NCBI RefSeq assembly: GCF_964340395.1
Contig: NC_135565.1
Location: forward strand, 8,171,242-8,235,241
Origin: Glandiceps talaboti
Lineage: Eukaryota; Hemichordata; Enteropneusta; Spengelidae
DNA: 64,000 nucleotides
Reading direction: 5' to 3'
How positions within the stretch are numbered: the first letter of the stretch is position 1; each line of letters starts with the position of its first letter. Under the pieces are notes generated by a model. That model saw nothing but the letters and a program-made list of their open reading frames with translations. It made no database searches and was not told the DNA's origin. Of the stretch, positions 31,939-43,640 are shown piece after piece. A program made the position numbers and the translations under genes.

Positions 31939-33540
31939 TGCAGGATTTTAAACTATTTCAAGTTAAGGTTCTAGTGCATGTTGGGACCATGCAGACAGGA
32001 GATTTAATTGATTTCAAACTGATTAAAAAAAAAATTCCACATGAGGACAGGACTTTTAAAACTGCATCCTTTAGCCAATAAAGGTATCATGTTTAACCCG
32101 ACCCATAGTTACCATGGTTACTACATAATTATGATAGATCTATGACAGTTTTTAAATCGCAAAAGTTGTTTGGCACTAGAACAATTTCAATGAAAAATTC
32201 AAAAAAAAATTACTGAAAAAAAAATTTGTTTTTAAAAATGATGGTAAAATCTTCTGAATATAGGCCAGTGGAAACAAATAATGTGTGAATATAACATAGT
32301 GTAAAATTGGAACACGGTTATCAAGAACTAGACTACAAGTACATGTATATAAGTATTATTTATGTACAAATTTTGATGTCGTTTGGGTAACCCTTTTGGA
32401 AATTAATATCATAACTAGGCAAAACCCATAAGCTCGCACAGGGGGTAGATTCATTGTGACCGACTGATGATATTGTAGATAGCACCCTCCGATGGAGAAC
32501 CTAGTATATACCCATGCGTAGTCATTGTGCTGCAATGCATCCTTGGGTAAAACCACAAAAAAAATATTGCATATAGTATATAGGACGCGCATGTATATAG
32601 TCATTGAGCTGCTTCGTGGCTGCTTAGCAAGCTATTAGCAAAAATTGAGAATATGTTAGAAAAGGATTGTAAGAAAACTAGTTAAAATGATGAAATAAAA
32701 AATCTGTAAATAAGATGGCTACCTTTCTAGTTTAGAATCATTGATAGATGTTGTGCAGTGAGTGATACCTCAGATCATATTTCATTACTAAGCTTTTGAG
32801 TCTATGTAAAAGCCTCCTTATATATCACCACAAGTCCGTTAATGTCAAGTCTGTTTTTATTTTTAGTAGTTCAGTCATTTACTTTGGAGTTAACGTGTGT
32901 AATGCACTGACGACCTTAAACAAAGAGGCGACCTATGAACCCTAGGGAAGATTTGACCTCATGACCTTTCTAGTGTGTGGATCATGTGAGAAGATTTACA
33001 CTTTCTAAATGGGTTCAATTGTGTGACCTCTGACCTCCAGGGAAACATTGACCTTGTGACCTTTCTAGTGTATGGCTCTGTACAGGATTAACAGTTTCAA
33101 AATTGAATTATTACTATTGTTAGACTGTAATAGTGATATATAGGTTTTAGAATAAGCTAGACTCGGAGAGAGTTCTTTGAAAAATATTGGAAATGGAAGA
33201 CATGTTTGCTAGTCAGGCCATAAATCCACATTTGCTAATCAGAAGTTTATTCTTTTTTTTTAAAAATACATTTTATGGTTCAGACTAGCCTAAATTAATA
33301 AAAAACTAATAAAAACAAAATTTGTAATAAAATTGCTGAAATGCAGTCAGAATAAATTTGAATATTTGTTTCAAAATTAACATATTTGAATTTCAGTGCT
33401 TTAGGCCATCAGTCATGTACATGTATGTAAAGATAAGAGACACTTAGAAAAGAGAAGTTACAGGAGAGATACATTTTAGAAGCTGGCTGCACTAAGTGTG
33501 ATGTACATACATCACTGTCTTTGTTGCATTTGGCTGACAT
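31939..33540. other. Non-coding region with a 119-bp tandem duplication
   Basis: No gene recognised. Between about 32945 and 33105, two copies share gacctttctagtgt and (a/t)gaccttgtgacc. A perfect DR1 nuclear-receptor-type site lies at 33024-33036. Confidence 0.5.
33024..33036 (-). promoter_or_regulatory. Perfect DR1 nuclear receptor motif
   Basis: Plus-strand tgacctctgacct, that is AGGTCA-G-AGGTCA on the minus strand, is the RXR/HNF4/COUP-TF type direct repeat with one-base spacing. Other tgacct half-sites cluster in the same duplicated segment. Confidence 0.3.
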
Positions 33541-33716
33541 ATTGTACATACGATAACAAATTTTTACACATTTTTTTAGTTTTTTGCAATCTATTGAGTT
33601 ACAAACCCAGACTTGGTCAGTGGTATTTCACATTGATTTTTCAAATAGCCATGATAACATTTAAAAAAAAATCAAAAGTACAAAAATATACCCAATCCTT
33701 ATCCATACGGCCACTT
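33540..33716. mobile_element. Family A MITE, half copy
   Basis: Matches the right half of the family A element: loop sequence gtacatacgataacaaat, gcaatctattgagttacaaa, then ttccatacggcc-like end (atccttatccatacggcc). The left arm is missing. Confidence 0.75.
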
Positions 33717-34737
33717 AATGTAATGGCCACTAAATATGTTCTTTGGTTGTTTGTTTGTTTGTTTAAAACAACTGTTTACTAAATATACAAACACTGTTCC
33801 TGGCCTACTACCATGTACATAAATGTATATATGTAATTATGACGCAACAATGTCAGTGGGATGCTAATTCCTCACTTTGCAACACAATCCCTACAATATT
33901 GTTAGTTGAAATCCAATAAATTTACATAATAGTTCTCGGTCTACTGCCTTGTGTGTATACTAGATGTAAACCTACCCTGCAGCTATTTCTATGACTCACA
34001 GCTTTCATACTTACTCATGTCATTAGCTGTACTTACATGTACAATGCGATACACACTATGGTGTGAGATAGTCTGGAACACGTGCATATATTCCATTATG
34101 CCTTTGGGACGATCGCACAGTGTCGCACAAGCTCAATAAACAAACTTCATTCATTTAGGACAAAAACCCCTCCCCCTCCCCTTAAATGAATGTTCACAAA
34201 GGTGACATTGACACATTTATATATGGTGTAAACCATGATGAAAATTGTAGCGGTCACACCACTACGATCGATTGATGCCCCATATACTACTGGAAATCCA
34301 GCACTATTATCACATTAGAACTTAGAAATAAATTTTTTCAACTTATCAGCATCTCAGTAGTAAACATAGAACCTGTTACCATTGAAGGTGTGAATTTTTT
34401 CCAAATTTGCAAAAAATGAAGTTTAGCAATTGCATTGACAGAAGACCCCCTCCCCGATAAACAGACGAAGTTCATTTATTTCGCTTGTGTAACATTGTCC
34501 GATCATTCCATAATAAAGATATTTTTTGAGGAGATGCATCCAGATGATGAACAATTAGTTTTCTTGAGAATTTCAAGTTAAGTATGGAAGTTTTGATTGC
34601 GTCATAAAAATTGCCACATGCATCAGTGGCACATCAAATTGGCCAAGTAGGCGGCATACCTACTGCAATTAAGATACTGTCTTTGTATGAAAAAACAACA
34701 TAGATTCCAGGCTTAAGAGTGATATTATGGTTTTACT
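33717..34737. other. Non-coding region
   Basis: No gene recognised; a (tttg)n run lies at about 33744-33764. Confidence 0.5.
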
Positions 34738-35093
34738 TTAAAGTAGCCATATGGATGAGGATTGGATATTTATTTTGGATTTTTAATTTATAAAACAATT
34801 TTATTATGGTGTCCTACTTGAAAAATTAATGTGAATCAACATGGACCAAGTCTGTATTTGTCAGCCAATACATAGCAAAAAGCTAAAATGTGTAAAAAGT
34901 TTGTTATGGTACGTACAATAATAAACATTTTACACAGGTATTGATCAGTCTTTGGCAATTTATTTAATTACAAACACAGACTTGACATATGTTGTTTCAC
35001 ATTGACTTTTCAAGTAGAACGCCATGATAAAATTGTTTTATAAATTAAATATCCAAAGTAAATACCCAATCCTCTTCCATATGGCCACCTTTT
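34738..35093. mobile_element. Palindromic MITE, family A, copy 3
   Basis: Left end aaagtagccatatggatgag, right end ctcttccatatggccacc. The arms are inverted copies over about 130 bp around a loop near 34905-34945 (tgttatggtacgtacaataa). Confidence 0.85.
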
Positions 35094-35109
35094 TCGAGCA
35101 ACAAGAAAA

Positions 35110-36130
35110 TAATTCTTGCAAACTAAATCTAATATTATGCAATAAATTGTGTAAAACGATTTTGTGTTGACAGAAATGCAAATTTAAGCAGATATTGTAT
35201 CATGGTACACCTATTGTGTAAAACCACATTACATGATAAATCTCGTCAAACGATCTCATATAGACATGAATCGGAATATAATTATTATAGTGTACCTAGT
35301 ACACATATTATTAAATTCTTTCAACTCATAATATCCTGCCATAAATTTCCCCGAACAATCATCATTTCAACAACAAAGTGAAAAATAACGATAACTTAAT
35401 TGGTTATGTATATGTACCCTGTACGGTAGAGCCTTTCATATATGGTCTATGTTTTTACACATATGCTATACTTTCAGATAAAACATAATTATTTTATAAA
35501 TCTCCCAAAACTGTCATATTTACAAAATTATTAAATAATGATATTGTACCTGTTACATGTATGTACTTTCAATGTCTTGCAAACCATAGTGTCCTCCGAT
35601 AAATCTCACAAAATGATGTCATTTTGACAAAATTTGGTAAATAATGATTCTGTATCGGTTACACAATCATACTTTATAATAAGCTCTAGCAAACCATAAT
35701 ATCATGTAATAAATCTCACAAAATGATGTCATTTTCACGAAAAAGGTTCAATAATGATATTGTAACAGGTACATACACCATAGGGTGTACTCTTGCACAA
35801 CAATAATATATTGCGATAAATCTCATGTAATGATGTCATCTAGACAAAAATCAGAATATAATGATCGACACGTTTACAACTAATTTACATGATGTAGTTC
35901 GAAGTACACAATCCATGAAAATACAAAATTTATTCTGAAAACCGTACAAACTGTAATATAATGCGATCTTTCAAAACGATGATCATTTCAATGAAAATTA
36001 GTTGATACTGATCATCAGAAGAGTACCAGGTACAAATATTCTGAAAATCGTAATATTAAAGAATTGCACAAAACAATGCCATTTGACGAAAATCTGGAAT
36101 ACTGTGATATAGTACGAGGTACATCTGAAT
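35110..36130. repeat. Diverged tandem array, about 8 units of 100-155 bp
   Basis: The string gataaatctcacaaaatgat and variants recur at about 35234, 35339, 35495, 35598, 35709, 35816, 35958 and 36056, followed by tcattt-acaaaa and aataatgatatt-gta blocks. It is old and degenerate. Confidence 0.75.
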
Positions 36131-36690
36131 CCTCATCTCATTGCTCACTATATACGACATACGTGTACTACCCTGGAATAATATGGAATGCCCTGGAAAA
36201 TCAGACCGGAGAATTAAGATTAAATAATTGAATTTTATGGATAATGAACCCACTGCTGAAATAGTAAAGATACAAAGATAGTCCAAGTACAGTGTATTTA
36301 TAGTATAGCTAAACTGTGAATTGACATTTTGCCAAGCTCCGGCTGAGCACACATGCTTCAACAAGCAAATGTTGTATGCCCGAAATGGTCCAAAGAAAGA
36401 GAGTTTAAAAATGCACCAATTGTTAATATCAAAATGCGCAATGGTGCAGCCTATATCAAACACTGTGTACATTCATAGTACAGGCATGTGTAGTCTGCAT
36501 TGATTAGTTCTATAATTGTACATCGTAAAGTCTAAGCAGGGACTTATTCAATTACAATTCAATTACCTAGTAGCTAATTCAATAGAGCTCTGATATTGCC
36601 TATAGCCCCTGAACAATAATTTTGTTTAGTTCCCTTTAATACAGATGTACTACTACCACAAACAATATGAAACAATGTGTCTCAAATTTT
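36131..36690. other. Non-coding region
   Basis: Open frames on both strands here look like chance; no domain, codon bias or splice context supports a gene. Confidence 0.45.
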
Positions 36691-36694
36691 CTCA

Positions 36695-37136
36695 AGCATA
36701 CACACATGGTGTGTAAATAATTGCTAGCATAAACATTTGGAATGTGTAAATAATTGCTAGCATACACACATGGTGTGTAAATAATTGCTAGCATACACAC
36801 ATGGTGTGTAAATAATTGCTAGCATACACACTTGGAATGTGTAAATCATTGCTAGCATAGACACTTAGAGTGTGTAGTAATTGCTAGCATAGACACTTGG
36901 AATGTGTAAATAATTGCTAGCATAGACACTTGGTATGTGTAGGAATTGCTAGCATAGACACTTGGAGTGTGTAGTAATTGCTAGCATAGACACTTGGTGT
37001 GTGTAAATAATTGCTAGCATAGACACTTGGTGTGTGTAGGAATTGCTAGCATAGACACTTGGTGTGTTAGCATAGATACTTGGTGTGTGTAGTAATTGCT
37101 AACATAGACACTTGGTGTGTGTAGGAATTGCTAGCA
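36695..37136. repeat. 31-33-bp minisatellite, about 14 copies
   Basis: Attgctagcatagacacttg with gtgtgtaaataa or gtgtgtagga spacers. Proximal units carry acacacatgg, distal ones agacacttgg. Confidence 0.93.
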
Positions 37137-37201
37137 TCTGAAGTACATGAACTGTGATGTACATTTTATAGTCTGTAGATGTTTGGTAGAAGCATGAAAA
37201 G

Positions 37202-37370
37202 TATAATTATATTATTTTCCAATACTTTTCTTCATTCAGCCGGAAAATACTTGTGACCTAAGGGTTGTAACTACTCATCTAACAACTCATAGTGACAAAG
37301 ACCCCTTAGGTCACTCGTATTTTCCTTGGCTGAACAAAGAAAAAATATTGGAAAATAACATCTAATTGTC
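37202..37370. mobile_element. Palindromic MITE, family B, copy 1
   Basis: Left end tataattatattattttcc then cttcattcagcc; right end ggctgaacaaagaaaaaata then ttggaaaataacatctaatt. An inner inverted pair is cctaagggttgt / accccttagg. The other copies are at 58.97, 50.35, 48.66 (half) and 44.69 kb (end only). Confidence 0.85.
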
Positions 37371-38698
37371 TACTGTAACGGTGATTGATATCGTATTGTG
37401 TTCACATATAATACCTCTGAGCAGAATAGAATAAATCAGTTTCAGTAATTTGCTGCATAATTATTAAATATGACTATAAAACAGTATAACTGCATTTCCA
37501 TCTCTTATTTTTACATATAGTATACATATAAAATACACCCGCATTCATACTCAAACCAAGTCACATTGATTGGTTGTCATGGGCAACATGGTATAAAGTG
37601 GTACAAACCCCCACCCCCACCCCTATGCACACTTCCCTGACACCCCTCACGTCAATCATAGAATATTCTCTCAATAACGTTATGATAATTATTGTAGTAT
37701 GAATGCTAAATATTTTGAGATTAGCAAATTGGTGCTATTTTTATGAGCATCTGAGCATATACATGTACAGTCATTTAAGATTACCCTTATTATTGATAGA
37801 GACAGTGATATAGTTTTCTTTAAGAACAGGAAGAGGTTCCATATATTTCATTCCTGTCACGCACCTTCCCAAAGAAGCACAATTTGTCAGCAACCCTACA
37901 CATGGATGTCCATGTAGGGACATGTATGTCACATAAACCAATCTGTTTCTGAATGTACTTTGTACACTAAATACTTGAAGTCAGCTCTGATTAATATGGT
38001 AGCAGACAAAGTTCAGGCTGAGAGGGAAAAGATTCAATTATCTCTCTACACAACATATTAATTACATTCATATGTCTTCCTTAAGCAAGTATAAACTCTC
38101 TCCAGATGGAGCATTTCAACCCAAACACTTCACACCCTACCATACATGTTTTTGACATAATTGTAGGAGATTTGGGTGTGATACATTCCTCTTTCCCTTT
38201 TTCTGTCAATTGACCGTTTTACATTATTTTTTCCCTTTTGTACAAGACATAAACTCCCATTAAAAACACATAAAAAACCTGCCAAATCAGTACCTTATTT
38301 AAGCATACTGGTTCAATGTGACAAATGACACACTGTAAGTGCTACACTTTTCAACCATCCTAATTTCATTCCAGACACGTATGCCACCATTCCTTAGAAA
38401 GCACTGTTTCTCTTGATATATATCAATAGACATAGCCATCAGACATACATACCACTATGTGTTATTTTGCCTGAATACTACTTATATGCTGATATGTGTA
38501 CTTCGTATATATGTCCAGAGATTAGTGACAGGCACAGTGGTACAATTTAATCACAAGATGACGAAGAAAATGCTTGAAGAATTATTTCATTAGGCTTAGA
38601 AATGAATCTCTACCATTCGATTACATATAATATTCTACATACAGTATATACTTATACTTTTCAGGCTATATAGTCATCTTGAGTGTGTGTATATTGGT
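37371..38698. other. Non-coding region
   Basis: No gene recognised; C-rich cccccacccccacccc at about 37608-37623. Confidence 0.5.
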
Positions 38699-39240
38699 TA
38701 ACCATAGACAAAGGAAAATATAGACACATATTGATGCAGGGAAATATACACACAGGGATATATAGACAGGGAAATATAGACACAGGGATATATAGACAGT
38801 GAAATATAGACAGGGATATATACATGTAGACAGGGAAATACTAGTATAGACAGATATATAAACAGAGGGAAATATAGACAGGGATATATAGACACAGGGA
38901 TATATAGACAGAGGGAAATATAGACAGGGATATATAGATAGGGAAATACTAGTATAGACAGGGATATATAAACAGAGGGAAATATAGACAGGGATATATA
39001 GACAGGGATATATAGACACAGGGATATATAGACAGGGATGTAGACATAGGGAAATATAGACAGGGATATATAAACAGAGGGAAATATAGACAGGGATATA
39101 TAGACACAGGGATATATAGACACAGGGATGTATAGACACAGGGATATATAGACAGGGATATATAGACACAGGGATATATAGACACAGGGATGTATAGACA
39201 CAGGGATATATAGACACAGAGATGTATAGACACGGAAATA
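38699..39240. repeat. Minisatellite of gggatatatagacaca units
   Basis: Short units of atagacagggatat, atagacacagggatat and atagacagagggaaat, 12-18 bp, over about 540 bp. Several overlapping long minus-strand frames (YIPVYISLC-type) are artefacts of this array. Confidence 0.95.
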
Positions 39241-41586
39241 TCAGGAAAAATTCCAGCATGTGATTTATAGTTCCTTGGATACATGTACATCCACTAAAGG
39301 AAAGACATTACAAAGTTTGTATTCTTAGTACTGCTGACATTCTAAATACATGTACATGTTTTAACTTATATTTCTGAACGTATGCATGTATATATATACA
39401 GACAAGTTGAGGAGTTCATGCATGTAACATATTGTGATACTCTATCTGGGCAGGAAGAGTCTCCATTTATATTACAGTGGCATACACATACATGTTGTTT
39501 CATCAAGCTACTTTAGAGAAAGCCAGATTAAGGTTGAGACATACTGAAATTATCAGTATTGATGGACATCGGTGTAATTACACTTAAGTAGGATTGCAAG
39601 ACAGCGTCTCTAGCAAGTTTTTAAAAAAAAAACATACACATATGTGACATATGGAGGAATCTATTTTTAATGTTTTAATTCATCCGTGGTTTTCAAATGT
39701 ATTTATTTACCTAGTCTGTCATATGCATCAATTTTAGTGTGTGTATGTCGAAATTAGCTTCTTGAAAGTGTGTCTTCCATCATCAGCTTTGTAGTCTCCT
39801 CCTACTGTAGAGGCAAAGGAGAAGATAATGTAGATGGTGTGAAATGCCTGTTCATTTACAATGTAAAGTAACTCAGTTTTACTGACAGTTCTACTCTAGA
39901 GTCATAGCTTCAGTAGCACTCTACTGGCATGCACGCCACTCTCAAGAATTAACTAGTCTCTTTTCTGAACGTAAGACACCTTGGATGAACTATAATTAAT
40001 GGTAGACAGCTAGAATGATATGATCTGAACAGGAAGAGATTCAATTTCAGTTTATTCTATTACTCAACCCTCTAAAAATCACATTCCTTCACTGGCACTC
40101 TTAACAGAATCCATGCCACTCTCATAGAATAAACTAGTCTCTTTTTCTCAGTTTAAAGACACCTGGATTGAACTATGATTGATGGCAGATGGAATGATAC
40201 AGTCTGAACAGGAAGAGATTCCATTAACAACTCAATAATTTAGGCTTAAACACAGCACTGCATTGGAAAGCTAAATGCATTCCTCACCATTTTATTACCA
40301 CTCCCCTGATAGCAATAATATACAAACACACTATATGGGGAAATAAGCAATACTGATAAATTGACTCAAACAAACCCAAAAAGTGAAAATATTGATGTTT
40401 TACAAAAATTGAGTTTTGGGCTCTGAGATACCAGGATTGATTAACTACACCAGGACAATGTTTCTTAGACTAGAAATTTTCAAATGGTATTTTTATAACA
40501 CTTTTTTATCATGATAAGTACTAGTAGTGCAGATATTTATGTAGACTCATGTATTCTACTTCTACTACTACTAGTCTACTATGTTTCGGCTAATTATGTG
40601 TTTTTATTCGCTGAGTGAATTCACACAGCGCTCTTGTGTGGCTTGGGAAAACCTATGGTATTGTGTCAGATGTACCGTTCAGTAGTATGTAACAAGCGCT
40701 CAGAAAAGAAGATATAACAGTAAATATACCGTAACAGCTACATGTAAAAAGAAATTGCACTATGTACACTACATCAGATTTTAATCAGATTGTGTTACTA
40801 CCAGCCATGCACTATATCAGAAAACAGATAAGTTTGTTAATACATACATGTATAAAATAACTATAAGCAAAAAGGGAATGACACCCTCCCACCTGATGCT
40901 TCTTCACACAAATGAAGTTATTACAGCTGGTGACTGTTACTTAGTAACAGAAACAGTATGTTCTGTAAACTTAAAGCCAATTTGACTTGCCACTGATGCA
41001 CAGCAACTCATTATGACCTACACAAATTTGGTTATCATGTACGAGGTTAGTCAAGAGGTGTGCAAAAATTCCAGTCACATGGATAACATTTGTAGAGCTC
41101 AAAGAAAAAGTGCTTATCTAATCACTTTATTGCCATTTTCATTCAATCTTAAGTAGAATCATGACCATTTGTACTTAAGCAGTAATGTGGCAGTCTTACA
41201 GTTTTTTTTTCTTATAAATGTTAGTCTAAGGAACAAAATACCCCAGGGACTAAGGAACAAAATACCCCAGCCCAGGGACTGAATTTCTCAAAATGTCGGT
41301 GAATTGTGCCTAATCTATTAAAACTTTACTTTGCAAAATGTGTTCAGTCGTAAATGCAGTATAAAATGCTGTTAATTTAATCAGAATATTTGTTTTTAGA
41401 ACAACTGAACTTTGGTTCAGTGGTGCTATAGGCATGGTGAAATGTCTGTGTGTGTTTGTTTGTGTATGCAGATGTGTGGACATGACTTTTGTGTGTGAAA
41501 GACTTAAAAGTGAAAAACTGCGAGACTGATTGCCTTGGTATTTGGTGGCAATATTTCTTAAGTTGTGTGTATGGAAAATTGTTCAA
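39241..41586. other. Non-coding region with a diverged 180-bp duplication
   Basis: No gene recognised. Two copies at about 39900-40075 and 40080-40225 share gccactctca, actagtctctttt, agacacc and tctgaacaggaagagattc; a third, weaker trace is near 39437. A small duplication of ctaaggaacaaaatacccc lies at 41226-41280. Confidence 0.5.
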
Positions 41587-42660
41587 ATGAAAGTGATGGC
41601 ATCAGTGATGTGCGTTTTTGGTCTAAACATATTATTTTTGGTCAAAAAGCTTATAAACTACAAAACTACTGGTGGGGCATTTTTTACGTGTGTGTAGATA
41701 GAGAATTGTTCATGACATTATGATCCCATCATTGATATGCAAATTAGGTCTAAAAATGTGTCTCCACTAAAAAGATTGGGCTGAAATTTAATAGGGATGC
41801 AGTAGATGAAAGTGTATTCCTGACATAATGATCTCATATGCAAAATCTCAATAACAAAAACTCTAAAAATCTAAATTTTGGTCAAAAACATGTACCTCCA
41901 AAAATACATGGTGAATGGGGCTGAAATTTGATGGGGATATTTCTGGAGGTGTGTTCTGCTGATACTGTTCACAACATTTTGACACAAGTGGCCCTAGCAA
42001 CCATGACCATGCCCATAGTAACAGTCAAATGATTATGGATTAATAGGCAGGTGAAAAAAGATTTTAAAAATGTATGCAAATATGTGTGTTGGACTGAAAT
42101 TTAGTAAAATTGAAATCTTGTCCAACATTCATAATAGTGATTGACAAGCCAACACCTTTTACTGGAAAAAGAAATAGATTCCTGTGACGGTCTGATATCA
42201 CAAAATATTGACAGGAAAGTTTTACTTAAAGTGAACACAGTCTAGTCTAACTTTGTCTTGAACTCAACTAAAATTTATAAATAATGTGAGATTTACATAT
42301 AGTGACTGTCTGGTTATATTAGTACATAATCATTTGACTGTTATTATATGGTTGCTAGGGCCAGTTGTGTCAAAATGTTTTGAACGCTATCTGCAGAATA
42401 CACCCCCAGAAATATCCCTACCACTGAAATTTCAGCCCATTCACCAAGCAGTTTTCGAGATATACGTTTTTTGACCAAAATTGAGAGAGATTGTTTGATA
42501 TTTTTTTTTGAGATTTTGATGGGATCATCATGTTGTGAATACACCTTCATCTACACATTCCAAAAGTGCACACACCAGTAGTTTTGGAGTTGACGTATTT
42601 TTTACCCAAAATCATGTTCTTGGCGAAAAACGCACATCTCTGATGTGATCATTTTCATTA
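41587..42660. repeat. Long inverted repeat, about 1.07 kb
   Basis: The left arm (41587-42050) and right arm (about 42300-42660) are inverted copies. Left gatgtgcgtttttgg pairs with right ccaaaa/cgaaaaacgcacatc; left gacacaagtggccctagcaa pairs with right ttgctagggccagttgtgtc; left ggggatatttctgg with right ccagaaatatccct. The spacer is about 250 bp. The left arm also has an internal tandem duplication (gggctgaaattt twice). No coding capacity. Confidence 0.88.
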
Positions 42661-43640
42661 GAACTTGCTAATCTCAGTGATAGTATGCAAGAAATGGTGT
42701 GAGAAATAAATGTAAAGCTATAAGCTAATATACAAAATGTAAGACACTGTTATCATCAAAGTGTTAACGTTAACAGGAAAAGTAATCTAGCCTACAGTTA
42801 CATCTCAGAGATGACGTACATACCAATACCCAGATATGATGTCAAGGAATAAATTTAACTTAATCTGTACTGTCTAGTATCAGTAATTAACAAACATTGA
42901 CAAGAAAAGTAAGTTTGATATCAAAACGTCTGTACATGTAGGCTAGCCTAAAGCCTGTCTGAGAGGTATGAAAAATCTGTATCCAGAAGTGATGTGAATG
43001 TGTGATATTTTATGTCAAACTATTATAAGCAAACTTTGACTGGAAAAGTGAACGTCAATTTTCATGCATGTACATGTAGTCTAATTTATGTGTATTTGTA
43101 GCTCAGCTTGTAGCTAAGTCTAAGACTAATTGATTATAGGAATCTATACCCAGAGATGGTGCGAGGAGGAGAATTTATGATAACGGGATAATCCTAAAAT
43201 GATGTAGCTAAATTTTAGTCTGTTATCTGCAAATGGGTACCATGGAAAAGTAAGTTTACGTCAAAATGTGCATACATGTACAATTAGTCTAAATGTAGTG
43301 TACATTAATTTGTACATCATGTAGCAGCCTGAAGCTCTAGGCTTGTTGTAGGACTCTGTACCCAGAGAAGGTATGAGGAAGAAATGTATGGTTACCGATA
43401 TTATAATTTTTAGTCTGTTATATGTGTTACCAGGGAAAAATAAGTTTACGTCAAAATAAATGGCTGTATGCATATAGTTTGAATGTACATTTAGCAGCTT
43501 GAAGCCAGACTGATTGATGATGTAGCAGTCTACAAGTAGATAGTGCAAGAAATAAAAGTATAGTCATAATTGATCACATGTGTAGTAATTGTTTAAAACA
43601 AATATTGACAGAAAAATTCAGTTTTATGTCAAAACACTAA
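42661..43640. repeat. Diverged tandem array, units about 170-190 bp
   Basis: Recurring blocks: ggaaaagtaagttta, gtcaaaa, acatgtagtcta, tctgtacccagag, atg-tg-gaggaa-aaat. About five units. It continues on from the right arm of the long inverted repeat. Confidence 0.65.

Noticed and set aside
31075-31974. Two long overlapping open frames (about 270-300 residues, HSTPFHPIPP type)
   Set aside because: They are produced by the stop-free 10-bp satellite unit and appear in more than one frame; no start context or domain.
36056-36472. 138-residue minus-strand frame
   Set aside because: No recognisable domain, no splice context, and it overlaps the end of a diverged tandem array and an opposite-strand frame.
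38666-39290. Long minus-strand frames of YIPVYISLC type
   Set aside because: Artefacts of the atagacacagggatat minisatellite, overlapping in three frames.
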